Positions 16,309 to 24,753 of a DNA stretch of 64,000 nucleotides are shown here, piece after piece. The notes below the pieces were generated by a model, which saw nothing but the letters and a program-made list of their open reading frames with translations, searched no databases and was not told the DNA's origin. Positions within the stretch are counted from its first letter, which is position 1, and each line of letters starts with the position of its first letter. This DNA comes from a virus. The stretch covers positions 62,001 through 126,000 of the IMG/VR virus record IMGVR_UViG_3300009183_008543. One strand, 5' to 3'. The position numbers were made by a program, and so were the translations under genes.

Positions 16309-17964
16309 ATGCTTACATACATCAAAGAACTTGCCATAATACCACAAGATACATGTGAAAAACTTGCTGTTGTTGTCACATACAACCGTAAAGAATTTGT
16401 ATCTAAATGGTTGAAAGCTTGGAACAATGCAGAGCATTATGGCGTTAAACTAGCTGTAATTCATACATTTGAAGGCGATAAACCAAAACAAGATGAAATG
16501 GAAAATATACTTCAATATAAACCAACCTATTATATTCCAGTACATAATAGCATATTAAGAGATTTTGGACCACTTATGATGGTTCTGAAAAATCTCACAG
16601 AACTTCCAAATTGGGAATATCTCTTCTGGTTCACAGACGATATGCTTCCGATGAGAAGAACATTCCTTCGTCCTTTTGTTGAAAAAATAATCTCACCAGA
16701 TGTTGGACTTGTAGCTCAATGTTATGAACCAAAAACTACATCTGGTGGCGGTGGACACATAAGAACCATAGCCTATGCGACAAAAAGAGAAGTAACCGAC
16801 AAGCTTAAACTTCCAGATCCAAAAATACAAGGTGGAAATTGCGGATTTGCATTTGAATACCACGCAGGAAGCCACATACTAGAACAAGTGACTAATCTAG
16901 GATATAGATTCGAATTAGCACATGGTGGTCTTCCCGATTCTTTAGGCTATCAGCATTGGACTTCATTCCTTGATTGGATGTGGGATTGTCATCTTCTTGG
17001 TTCTTGGACAGAATATTTGGATGTTTATGAAGAACAATTCAAATCAATTCAAAGGATTGAACATGCCTCTGGTAAAATTGAAACTTTACTTTCTATTGGC
17101 GAATGCGAAAAAAGAACTTTAAGTCAAAAAAAATTATCATTTTTGATCGAATCCTCTTATTTTTCATCTTCGTGTGATTTTGTCACTTGTATTGCTTCTA
17201 TTTTAAACAATTTCCCAAACAAATATCTAGAAGAAATAATCATCGGAATTCATGGAAATGATGAAGATGTATTAGATCAAAAACAAATAATTTTACAAGA
17301 AATTAAAAAAAATTGTTCAACCATACCAATCTCTTTTATTCGAACATCTAATGGAACTAAATCATCAATAATAAAAGATCAACTTGTATTGATGTGTAAA
17401 AGTGAATCTTATGCACTTCTAGATGACACGGTAAAAATTGAAAAAGGAGATTGGGAAAAGCATATGGATAATTTTTTCTCAAATGATAATTTAGCAATTA
17501 TTTGTTGGCAAAGAAATAATGCCACAAAACTTAAATGCGAAAATGAAAAAATGCAAATGCCAAGTATATCCGATAAATTCATTATATGTAAAAAACATAT
17601 AATGAAAGAAATTAATGCAAGTTGGGAAGATTATGAAATTGAATTTAAATTTGGAATAAGCAATTTTGTCAGTTATAATAAATTTATACAATGGCATGAA
17701 AAAAATAAAAGTATAATTAGCAGACGACCAGAAGAAGACAAGTATTTTGAAAAAATTGTATTAAAAAGCGGTTCATTTGTAATTGATAAAATTATAAATA
17801 ACAATTACACAATTGATAAAATTGATGCAGAAATGATTGTTGAAATAAAAGAATCAGATTGTGGAATTTTTAGAAACACAGAAATAAACAATAATTTTTT
17901 TGTTAATATTAAAAACATCATTGAGATAGAAAAGTTAAATTCTCAGGAACAAGTAATTTCTTAA
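16309..17964 (+). CDS. two-domain glycosyltransferase-like protein (551 aa)
   Basis: The N-terminal domain (1-255) has the GT-A opening KLAVVVTYNRKEFVSKWLKA and a metal site FWFTDDMLPM (about 104-113), then GGGGHIRTIAYATKRE and NCGFAFEYHAGSHIL. The C-terminal domain (about 275-551) restarts a second GT2-like fold (SYFSSSCDFVTCIASIL, EEIIIGIHGNDEDV, YALLDDTVKIEKGDW) that resembles the protein encoded just upstream, suggesting duplication and fusion. The acidic site of the second domain is degenerate. The 3' end overlaps the convergent gene by 47 bases. Confidence 0.7.
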   Translation: MLTYIKELAIIPQDTCEKLAVVVTYNRKEFVSKWLKAWNNAEHYGVKLAVIHTFEGDKPKQDEMENILQYKPTYYIPVHNSILRDFGPLMMVLKNLTELPNWEYLFWFTDDMLPMRRTFLRPFVEKIISPDVGLVAQCYEPKTTSGGGGHIRTIAYATKREVTDKLKLPDPKIQGGNCGFAFEYHAGSHILEQVTNLGYRFELAHGGLPDSLGYQHWTSFLDWMWDCHLLGSWTEYLDVYEEQFKSIQRIEHASGKIETLLSIGECEKRTLSQKKLSFLIESSYFSSSCDFVTCIASILNNFPNKYLEEIIIGIHGNDEDVLDQKQIILQEIKKNCSTIPISFIRTSNGTKSSIIKDQLVLMCKSESYALLDDTVKIEKGDWEKHMDNFFSNDNLAIICWQRNNATKLKCENEKMQMPSISDKFIICKKHIMKEINASWEDYEIEFKFGISNFVSYNKFIQWHEKNKSIISRRPEEDKYFEKIVLKSGSFVIDKIINNNYTIDKIDAEMIVEIKESDCGIFRNTEINNNFFVNIKNIIEIEKLNSQEQVIS

Positions 17965-18511
17965 GGCTTTCTTCAGTTACAATTACTTCTCCAAATTGTC
18001 TGTGCCATCCTCGTCTCTTGCCCTTATATACAGTATTTCCTTCAAGGAAATACTGTATAGCCTTACGAGTTCTTTCAGCATAAAAGTTGCTATAAAGAGC
18101 CTCTTCAAAATTATCTAAAGAAATATCATAGGAACTAGAAGATCTCAATAAAATTGTAAATAAGGATCTTCTCATCGTGTATTTCAGCCACCACTTACTT
18201 GGCTTTACATACATAATATGTTTTTTTTGAGTAGGACCAAAAATACTTTTTTCTTGAACATTTAAAATCGTTTCTATTTTTTCAAAAAAAGCATTTAGTG
18301 ATTTATTTCTTGAGACTGGATGAGCATAAAAAAATAGTTTGGCATTATACATTTGATTGTGCCAAATCTCTCTGCAATGATACCAATTCTTGACAACATA
18401 TCTTTCGTTTTTTATTCCATTCGGTTTCCCGAAAGAACCAATAGAAGGACGATATACAGTATCGATTAAAATCATATCACCAATATTATTCGCTTTTTTC
18501 TTTGTCATCAA
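17918..18511 (-). CDS. hypothetical protein (197 aa)
   Basis: Unrecognised basic protein rich in Trp, Tyr, Arg and Lys (WYHCREIWHNQMYNAK, KPSKWWLKYTMRRS). No membrane helix. The coding region contains a perfect 16-bp inverted repeat around codon 155 (described separately), and the 3' end overlaps the convergent glycosyltransferase gene. Its start overlaps the upstream gene by 26 bases. Confidence 0.65.
   Translation of the reverse strand: MMTKKKANNIGDMILIDTVYRPSIGSFGKPNGIKNERYVVKNWYHCREIWHNQMYNAKLFFYAHPVSRNKSLNAFFEKIETILNVQEKSIFGPTQKKHIMYVKPSKWWLKYTMRRSLFTILLRSSSSYDISLDNFEEALYSNFYAERTRKAIQYFLEGNTVYKGKRRGWHRQFGEVIVTEESLKKLLVPENLTFLSQ
18027..18059. repeat. perfect 16-bp inverted repeat with 1-base centre
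   Basis: The left arm (18027-18042, TATACAGTATTTCCTT) and right arm (18044-18059) are exactly complementary around a single C. It lies inside the 197-residue gene and 63 bases past the end of the convergent glycosyltransferase operon. There is no U-tract on either side, so an ordinary intrinsic terminator is not supported. It could be a protein-binding palindrome, a cruciform site or an mRNA-stabilising hairpin. Confidence 0.9.
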
Positions 18512-18965
18512 TGCTATCTACGATTTTTGCTGTTATTTTACACTTTTTATTCGATGCGTCTAAAAACTCATCCATGTTTTTTACATTTATCAATACCCAA
18601 TGAGGATCATTTGAAGGAAAATTTTCTTTTTGTGTATAATAAAAAGATTCCAAAGTATATTTGTAAACCTTTTTTTCAACATCTTCTTTAGTCATTCCAT
18701 AAACAAGATCATCACAAACTTCTCTTACTATACGAATAGATTCCTTTTCTGTGGCACAACCAAGATTCCTCATTACAGAAACAGCTGCTTCTGCTTTGTC
18801 TTTATGCAACAAATCAATTATATTTTTCTTCATAAGACCATCAATAAATTCAGCAATTGCGGTATACTTTACCATAATCTGACCTTTTTGTGGCTTATGT
18901 CTTCTGACATCAAAAAAATACTGCTCAAAGTTATTCTCATCAATAATCAATTCTGAATCGCTCAT
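18486..18965 (-). CDS. hypothetical protein (159 aa)
   Basis: Unrecognised. An acidic N-terminus (MSDSELIIDENNFEQYFF) is followed by helices (TAIAEFIDGLMKKNIIDLLHKDKAEAAVSVM) and a strand-like stretch near DPHWVLINVKNMDEFLD. It lies immediately downstream of the polymerase half (1 base between them), so it could be a replication accessory factor, but only position supports that. Confidence 0.65.
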   Translation of the reverse strand: MSDSELIIDENNFEQYFFDVRRHKPQKGQIMVKYTAIAEFIDGLMKKNIIDLLHKDKAEAAVSVMRNLGCATEKESIRIVREVCDDLVYGMTKEDVEKKVYKYTLESFYYTQKENFPSNDPHWVLINVKNMDEFLDASNKKCKITAKIVDSIDDKEKSE

Positions 18966-18966
18966 A

Positions 18967-21684
18967 TTATTCCTCTAAACACTTTTCAAATTGTTTCAAA
19001 ACTTCATCATCCGTTTGATATTTTTCATCATCAGAGGCAGGGTTTTTCAACACAATAACCCTAAAATCTAACTCCTTAGTTGGATATTTCTGTTGCCATC
19101 TTTTGTTTGGATCTCTCAGATTCCTTTCTAATGAATACCCATTAAATCCTCCAGATGGCGGAGAAAGCCTCACTCTAAGTAAGTTATCTTTCTTTAATTC
19201 TTCTTCCCATCTAAAAACATCTTCTTCCCAAAAGAATATTCTGTTTTTTTCTCCCATAGCATCTTCGGCTTCTATAGAGATATAATCTTTTCCATTTTTG
19301 GTTTTGTTTTTTTTTGTAGACAAAACTTTAATCTCGACAGGAACAATGCAATTTTCATGTTCCCGCAAAATTTGAAATGTATACCCCTTAAAATCAGAGC
19401 TTTTCTCCAAGTCATGTTCCCATGCAAATCCATAATATTTCAACTCACAAGATGAAACGCTTCTCAATTCTTTGGCAAATGTTTTATCTATCTGATGATC
19501 ATCGGAATTGAAATCAACAAGTTTTGGCAAATCAAAAACCTTAGATTCATCAAACTTTTTAATCGCCCTTTGTCTTCTTGCCCATATTTTTTTCAATTCT
19601 TTTAACTTATTGTAAGTTTTCTTGACCAACATTTTTTTATAAAATCTTTCAGTCTGAACTTCTACAAAGTCATCAGTGCCTTTGACCTTAATATATTCAA
19701 CCTCAATTCTTCTTTCTCCAGTAGTACTTTCGACAATTTTTTCAGTTTCTATGATTTCATCAATATCATATTTTTTCCATTCTGGATCATCGAAAACATT
19801 ATCGCCAACCAAATCAGTTAACTTTCTAGATTCTCCAACACAAATTTTAGAAAAATCTTCTTCGTAATTTTCCATGCCGTCTATAAATCTTTTTCTCTTG
19901 TCCTCTATTTTTTTAACAGCAGATTTATAATGTTCGTAAAATTTCCAAAGCGTAATTGGATCAGCATCTTTGAAGCAACGCAATCCAACAAGTGCTTTTA
20001 ATATGCTAGCATCTGTTCCAAACTTAAAAAGAAAATCTTCAAAATTTGCATATGGCTGATTATCAACAATTTTTTTCGCTGGTATTTCTCCTACGCCTTT
20101 AATGTTTGACAATCCATAATAGATAACATCATCAACAAGAGAAAAGGTTTCTTTAGACTTATTTATATCGACCTTTTCCATCTCAACATCATGCCGTCTT
20201 GCCTCTATCTTGTAGTCCTTTATTTTATCGCTCAATGTTTCGCAGCTAAGAACAGCAGCGTAAAATTCTTGAGGATGATGAGCCTTTAGATATAATAATC
20301 GAGAAGAAACATAGGTATAAGCAACGGAATGACTCATATTGAAGCCATATTCTGCGAAAGATTTTATCTGTTCCCACAAGCTCTGAACTTCTTCCTGAGT
20401 AGCATCTAGATTTTTTTGTCCATTTTCAATAAACATAATTTCATATTTCTTAAAAGCTTCTGCCTTCTTTTTAGAAATAGCTTTTCTTACAACTTCACAA
20501 TCTCTTAAAGGAATTTCACCAACAATATTTAAAATTTTCATAATCTGTTCTTGAAAAACCATAACTCCATATGTGTTTCCAAGAATAGGCTCAATCAATG
20601 GATGTAAGGTGTATTCTTCTTCTTCTTTTTTTCTTTTCGTATATCTTTCATGCATTAACATGCCAAGAGGACCGGGGCGATACAAAGCCGTATATGCAAC
20701 TAAATCTTCAAATCTATCAACACCACCAGCTTTTACCAATCTTCTTATGCCTTCTGAATCAAATTGAAATATGCATTTCAAATCACCTTCATTTGCCATA
20801 GCCAAAGATTTTTGATCATTTCTCCAAGAAGAAACATCTGTCCAATCAGAGTCATCATTGTTAGCACATATGCTTTTTATATTTTTTCTTTTTTTGACCA
20901 ATTCGCAACATGTAGATATTTGTTTTAAATTAGAAATTACAAGCAAATCGAATTTCACCAAACCTACTGGTTGTAAGTCTTGACCATTAAGACCTTCCAC
21001 CCAAGCAGATGCTTGCGGATTATCTTTTCTTTTTACTAATGGAACCATATCGGACAAAGGAACTGAACTTATAATCAAACCTCCAGCATGTTGACCCATA
21101 CCTCTATTTCTATTGATTAACTTGTGTGCTGCCGCAGTTGCTTCGGGATGATCTTCACAATATTTTTTCAATTTTGGATACAATTCCATGGCAGATTCCC
21201 ATGTCATAACATTTCCATCTTCATCTTTTGAATCAAGATTCTTGGTAAGTTCAAGTATTTCTTCTCTAGGATTGTCGTGAACCCGTGCCATATCAATCAA
21301 GGCACTCTTCATTCCGAAGGTTGTATAGTTGCTAATATTACAAACATATTCTTCACCAAAAGTTTCTAAAGCCCACTTGTTTTTTAAATAATCACGAACT
21401 TCAGACAAATAATCCACATCAATATCTGGCATATCGCCTTGGACAAATTTTGGATCAACATCGACATTAAAATCATCACATATACCAAGAAGCCAAGGAA
21501 CAATGATATTGTTTGTATTTTTAAATTTATTTTTCTCGCTAAATAATTTCAAAAAATATTCAGCTTTTCCTTGAACATCTATTTCTCGAAGCTCCCACTC
21601 AAGCCTTTTGCGATATTTTTCTCCAAGATTTCTTTTGTCGAAAACATGCCACAAACCTTTTTCTAATTTTTGAAAAGCATTCAT
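18967..21684 (-). CDS. DNA polymerase III alpha subunit, palm-fingers-OB half (905 aa)
   Basis: A family C replicative polymerase fragment starting just before the catalytic centre. Palm: PDIDVDY (86-92) with two metal-binding Asp, then KFD (Asp246) as the third. Also GMGQHAGGLIIS (195-206), IFQFDSEGIRRLV, YRPGPLG, YGVMVFQEQIM and FAEYGFNMSHSVAYTYVSSR. A helix-hairpin-helix (YGLSNIKGVGEIPAKKI) and an OB fold (TKNGKDYISIEAEDAMG) follow. The PHP domain and the GPGRGSxxGS palm element are missing here and are found in a separate gene at 34.8-36.1 kb. The ATG at 21684 has TGGAG upstream and is preferred to a TTG four codons earlier. Confidence 0.92.
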   Translation of the reverse strand: MNAFQKLEKGLWHVFDKRNLGEKYRKRLEWELREIDVQGKAEYFLKLFSEKNKFKNTNNIIVPWLLGICDDFNVDVDPKFVQGDMPDIDVDYLSEVRDYLKNKWALETFGEEYVCNISNYTTFGMKSALIDMARVHDNPREEILELTKNLDSKDEDGNVMTWESAMELYPKLKKYCEDHPEATAAAHKLINRNRGMGQHAGGLIISSVPLSDMVPLVKRKDNPQASAWVEGLNGQDLQPVGLVKFDLLVISNLKQISTCCELVKKRKNIKSICANNDDSDWTDVSSWRNDQKSLAMANEGDLKCIFQFDSEGIRRLVKAGGVDRFEDLVAYTALYRPGPLGMLMHERYTKRKKEEEEYTLHPLIEPILGNTYGVMVFQEQIMKILNIVGEIPLRDCEVVRKAISKKKAEAFKKYEIMFIENGQKNLDATQEEVQSLWEQIKSFAEYGFNMSHSVAYTYVSSRLLYLKAHHPQEFYAAVLSCETLSDKIKDYKIEARRHDVEMEKVDINKSKETFSLVDDVIYYGLSNIKGVGEIPAKKIVDNQPYANFEDFLFKFGTDASILKALVGLRCFKDADPITLWKFYEHYKSAVKKIEDKRKRFIDGMENYEEDFSKICVGESRKLTDLVGDNVFDDPEWKKYDIDEIIETEKIVESTTGERRIEVEYIKVKGTDDFVEVQTERFYKKMLVKKTYNKLKELKKIWARRQRAIKKFDESKVFDLPKLVDFNSDDHQIDKTFAKELRSVSSCELKYYGFAWEHDLEKSSDFKGYTFQILREHENCIVPVEIKVLSTKKNKTKNGKDYISIEAEDAMGEKNRIFFWEEDVFRWEEELKKDNLLRVRLSPPSGGFNGYSLERNLRDPNKRWQQKYPTKELDFRVIVLKNPASDDEKYQTDDEVLKQFEKCLEE

Positions 21685-21758
21685 AAGTAACTCCAAATAA
21701 AATGAATTAATATTGTATCACGAAATCTAAATAAATCTAGTCAACAAAAGGAGCATAT

Positions 21759-22130
21759 ATGAATTCATCAAAAGAACAGATATTAAAACTTTCTGGTTTG
21801 ATAAACGAACAACAAGCAGAATTGTCAATTGAAGAATTTGCAGAAAAAAGACATGCTGGTGCAGAAAAAATTGCAAATGCCGCAAAAGAAAAAGGTGGCG
21901 TTGCATTACTTACCTATGATCATTTTCATGTCAAATTACCTTATTACAAAAAAACATCAGAAGGAAAATTCAATCGTAAAAAACTTCAAGAAGAATATAA
22001 AGAGTTATGCTCTGAGCTTCATTCCTATATGGATGATATCGCAAGTATAGACCAATCTAAATTTCAAAAATTAGTTGGCAAAATAGAAGTTGTAGGAGAA
22101 TTGCTTATAAAAAACAAAAAGAGCCTCTAG
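21759..22130 (+). CDS. hypothetical protein (123 aa)
   Basis: Starts after an AAAGGAG site. It is a charged helical protein with a strand-like core (GGVALLTYDHFHVKLPYY) and a Lys/Glu-rich helix (RKKLQEEYKELCSELHSYM). The pattern EFAEKRHAGAEKIANAA is reminiscent of small conserved phage proteins of unknown role. It is the only gene of its plus-strand transcript, which ends at an intrinsic terminator overlapping its stop codon. Divergent from the polymerase gene, with 74 bases between the starts. Confidence 0.7.
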   Translation: MNSSKEQILKLSGLINEQQAELSIEEFAEKRHAGAEKIANAAKEKGGVALLTYDHFHVKLPYYKKTSEGKFNRKKLQEEYKELCSELHSYMDDIASIDQSKFQKLVGKIEVVGELLIKNKKSL

Positions 22131-22154
22131 AAAACTAGAGACTCTTTTTTTTTT
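22118..22154 (+). terminator. intrinsic terminator
   Basis: Stem AAAGAG-C-CTCTAG, loop AAAA, CTAGAG-A-CTCTTT, followed by about seven more T. One C/A mismatch interrupts the stem. It overlaps the last codons of the preceding plus-strand gene. From here to 22372 I see no gene or clear signal; a plus-strand frame at 22221-22490 is antisense to a better gene. Confidence 0.9.
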
Positions 22155-22372
22155 GACTTCGATTTAAAGTTGCTCAAGATCCGATCCCGATCTCGATTAA
22201 TTTTGGCGAGTTACTAAGGAATGTGTGGAAAACTAAAACCCACACTTGAAAGTCAACACAACTTTATTCTTTCAGTCTATCTCTGTGCCAGAGTCTCAAA
22301 TTTGCCAAATTTAAGAATAAGAGTTTTGCACTTTAGTTTATTTAAAGAACACGAAGTCGTGGCTAAGATTGA

Positions 22373-22879
22373 TTACTTATTTTCTGGTAATGGTTTAAAT
22401 TCAATAATAGGCTTTGAATCTTTTATAGGATCAACTTGTGGCTTCGAAGAGTCTGTAGCCTTGCTTGGCATCGTCTTTTTTGGATTTTGACTAGCTCCGC
22501 TAACAGCAGGACAATTCATATCATCACAAGCTTTGTGATAACCTTCTTCATAGGAAATGGTTCGAACATAGTCAACTTGATCCATTCCACGATAATATCC
22601 ACTATGCCAAATTGAAGAAATTTCATTTTCTTCTGGTTTTACATTATTGACAATAGATAATATTCCTTCAATCTTTCCTTGTCCTTTTGCATTTTCCATC
22701 ATGCCATCACGATGACTATTTATTTGACTGTATAATAACTCTGTGTAACCGCTTTGTTGCAAACGATCTTTTTGATCCATCAAGTTAGTAATATCCTTAT
22801 ATGTGTCAATTCGATAAATTTGATACGCATTGACAATCAAAGAAAATCCCAAAACAGTACACAAAACATAATTGCTCAT
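22373..22879 (-). CDS. membrane-anchored hypothetical protein (168 aa)
   Basis: An N-terminal helix (YVLCTVLGFSLIVNAYQIY, residues 4-22) anchors the protein. The middle is charged and helical (KDITNLMDQKDRLQQSGYTELL). The last 45 residues are Pro/Lys/Ser-rich and disordered. GGAGAG lies just before the ATG. The conserved-looking HSGYYRGMDQVDYVRTISYEEGYHKACDD may be a small folded domain. No function assigned. Confidence 0.7.
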   Translation of the reverse strand: MSNYVLCTVLGFSLIVNAYQIYRIDTYKDITNLMDQKDRLQQSGYTELLYSQINSHRDGMMENAKGQGKIEGILSIVNNVKPEENEISSIWHSGYYRGMDQVDYVRTISYEEGYHKACDDMNCPAVSGASQNPKKTMPSKATDSSKPQVDPIKDSKPIIEFKPLPENK

Positions 22880-22983
22880 CCCACTCTCCTCAAATTAAAT
22901 AGTCCTTAAATTCAGTAACGAAAAGTAAAATATCACATTTTTTTTTTAAAATCAAGTCATTGAGACAATTATTTTCATATTTC

Positions 22984-23001
22984 TTCCTTATATATAAGGA
23001 A
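22984..23001. promoter_or_regulatory. 18-bp perfect palindrome with TATATATA core
   Basis: TTCCTTATATATAAGGAA is a perfect palindrome 25 bases before the start codon of the acidic repeat protein. The core contains TATATATA, one base off the T4 late box TATAAATA. It could be a late promoter element or an operator; sequence alone cannot decide. Confidence 0.45.
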
Positions 23002-23026
23002 AGACATTCCGTAAGAGGAGATTACC

Positions 23027-23995
23027 ATGGCGTTTAAGAAATTTAGAGAATATTTAAAAGACGAAAAAAATATCGTTGAAAAACCAGAAGTGCAAAAAGT
23101 TCCCGACTATAAAGGACCTTCTAGCTCTGCTCCACCACAAGCAAAAATGGATAAAAATGCTGGTGGTCATGGTTACAAGGGTTCTGCAAAGCCTTACAGT
23201 GCAGGGAAAAATGCTGCCAATCCAAACAAATCAGAAAAAGGATTTGCACACGAAGGCGACAAAGATCTGAAATATGAACCTAAAGTCGATGTCGATACTA
23301 AAGATCCAGCAAAAGGCGAAGAACTTAAATCTTGGCATAAATCCAAAAGTGTATCTGAATGGCTCCAAAAAACACGCAAATTAAGCAATGCTGGCTTTAT
23401 AAAAGGAATGCAAAATGAAGGTATTGCCTATGGAGTTATAAAAGAAACTATAACCGAATGTGCAAAATCAAATAGAAATGTCGCTCAACTTGTCATGGAA
23501 ATGAAACGAAATAAATTGCTTAAATCTTTGATTTCTGAGATTTGCAGTCACGAATCTGCAATTCCTGCGATTCTTTCAGAAATCAAAAAAAATAGTTTGT
23601 TCTTAAAGTACTTAAATGAATTTCATGATATGGACCATGATGAAAATAATAGTGATGATGAAGAACCTATGGAAATGGATGATGAAGAACCTATGGAAAT
23701 GGATGATGATGAATCCATGGGTGATGACGATGAATCCATGGGTGATGACGATGAATCCATGGGTGATGATGATGAATCCATGGGCGATGACGATGAATCC
23801 ATGGATGATGACGATGAATCCATGGGTGATGATGATGAATCCATGGGTGATGATGATGAATCCATGGGTGATGACGATGAATCCATGGGCGATGATGATG
23901 ACGAATCTGCTCTTTCCAACCCAATTGGAAAACACCATGCAAGAAAAGCATTGAAAAAAATGGGACCACCACCCGGTCCTTCTAGTGAATTCTAA
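23027..23995 (+). CDS. acidic-repeat protein with capsid-targeting-like N-terminus (322 aa)
   Basis: Follows a strong AAGAGGAG site. Begins MAFKKFREYLKDE, similar to the short N-termini of several other genes here. Residues 20-110 are Lys/Pro/Gly-rich and disordered. Residues 110-200 are a helical domain (SVSEWLQKTRKLSNAGFIKG, NVAQLVMEMKRNKLLKSLI). Residues 205-295 consist of a tandem acidic repeat with ten DDDES units, mostly DDDESMG. A short basic tail follows. The acidic block could mimic DNA or nucleate a prohead core. It stands alone between a promoter-like palindrome and a terminator. Confidence 0.8.
   Translation: MAFKKFREYLKDEKNIVEKPEVQKVPDYKGPSSSAPPQAKMDKNAGGHGYKGSAKPYSAGKNAANPNKSEKGFAHEGDKDLKYEPKVDVDTKDPAKGEELKSWHKSKSVSEWLQKTRKLSNAGFIKGMQNEGIAYGVIKETITECAKSNRNVAQLVMEMKRNKLLKSLISEICSHESAIPAILSEIKKNSLFLKYLNEFHDMDHDENNSDDEEPMEMDDEEPMEMDDDESMGDDDESMGDDDESMGDDDESMGDDDESMDDDDESMGDDDESMGDDDESMGDDDESMGDDDDESALSNPIGKHHARKALKKMGPPPGPSSEF
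23700..23905 (+). repeat. 21-bp tandem repeat encoding DDDESMG
   Basis: About ten copies of a 21-base unit (GATGATGACGAATCCATGGGT and close variants) differ only at GAT/GAC and GGT/GGC/GAT positions. Two 18-base units encoding EEPMEMDD precede it. The near-identity suggests recent slippage or recombination, so copy number probably varies between isolates. Confidence 0.95.
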
Positions 23996-23997
23996 AA

Positions 23998-24028
23998 AAA
24001 GCAAGCTCCGAAAGGGGCTTACTTTTTT
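23998..24028 (+). terminator. intrinsic terminator after acidic repeat gene
   Basis: A stem made by AAGCAAGCTCC and GGGGCTTACTT with a GAAA tetraloop, containing one mismatch and one G-U pair, is followed by TTTT and lies directly after the stop codon. It separates this gene from the glycosyltransferase/ligase/giant-protein block. Confidence 0.8.
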
Positions 24029-24059
24029 ATAGCAGGAGGCTTTATCATAGCAGGAGGCT
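24029..24059 (+). promoter_or_regulatory. duplicated ribosome binding site
   Basis: The 13-base segment ATAGCAGGAGGCT occurs twice, at 24029-24041 and 24047-24059. The second AGGAGG lies only three bases before the ATG at 24061, tighter than optimal; the first lies 21 bases away. The duplication may act as a standby ribosome site or be a recent slippage event. Confidence 0.7.
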
Positions 24060-24060
24060 A

Positions 24061-24753
24061 ATGATTTTACATGGAAGTAAAGAAAAAATCTTAATTTGTA
24101 TGCCCACCTATCACTCTAAAATGGAGTGGCTTGTTCGATCTGTAGATTCATTGCACTTTCAAACATATAAGAATTTTGATTGCTATGTTGTAAAAGATGG
24201 ATGCTCAGAATCATGCACATTTACCAATTTTGAAAAAACATGTATTGAATGTGCAGATTGCAAAAAAACAAGAATATTTTTTGAAAAAGTTTGCAAGGCA
24301 GATTCTAGATTTAAATTTTTTACATTGCCAATACATCATAGCGGTGCAGGTTGGGGTCCAAGAAATTTTGCCATCATGAATACACATCACAATTACATTG
24401 GATATCTTGATGATGATAATTGGTATGAAAAAGATCATATAGAATTACTTTATAAAACAATAACTGAAACCAAAAGCGACATGTGCTACACAGGAACCAG
24501 ACTTTACGATCACAACAAAAAAGTTGTCGGAGAAAGAATTCATAATGATATTCCAAAAGCTGGTTATATAGATACTTCTGAGATTATGCACACTAGATAC
24601 CTTATAGAAAAACACGGAGGTTGGCGCTATGTAAAAAAGTGCAATGATTGGGATATAGTTTCAAGATGGGTTCCCGATGTGAAATGGAGTCACACCAACA
24701 AGGTAACACTTAATTTCTTTCTGAGGGATGGATGCGGAATACACAGGAAATAA
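24061..24753 (+). CDS. family 2 glycosyltransferase (230 aa)
   Basis: A classical GT2 GT-A protein. ILICMPTYHSKMEWLVRSVDSL is the opening strand and helix, FDCYVVKDG the second. A four-Cys insert (CSESC, CIECADC) may bind zinc. The site HSGAGWGPRNFAIM is equivalent to GxxxARNxG, and the metal-binding motif is YLDDDNWYEKDH (about 118-129). The acceptor is unknown. The 3' end overlaps the ligase-like gene by 22 bases, tying the two functions together. Confidence 0.85.
   Translation: MILHGSKEKILICMPTYHSKMEWLVRSVDSLHFQTYKNFDCYVVKDGCSESCTFTNFEKTCIECADCKKTRIFFEKVCKADSRFKFFTLPIHHSGAGWGPRNFAIMNTHHNYIGYLDDDNWYEKDHIELLYKTITETKSDMCYTGTRLYDHNKKVVGERIHNDIPKAGYIDTSEIMHTRYLIEKHGGWRYVKKCNDWDIVSRWVPDVKWSHTNKVTLNFFLRDGCGIHRK

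Noticed and set aside
22221-22490. Plus-strand frame of 89 codons
   Set aside because: Antisense to a better membrane protein gene with a good ribosome site; composition is poor and there is no start signal.
23612-24004. Antisense frames rich in His, Ile or Ser over the acidic repeats
   Set aside because: Pure shadows of the 21-base tandem repeat.
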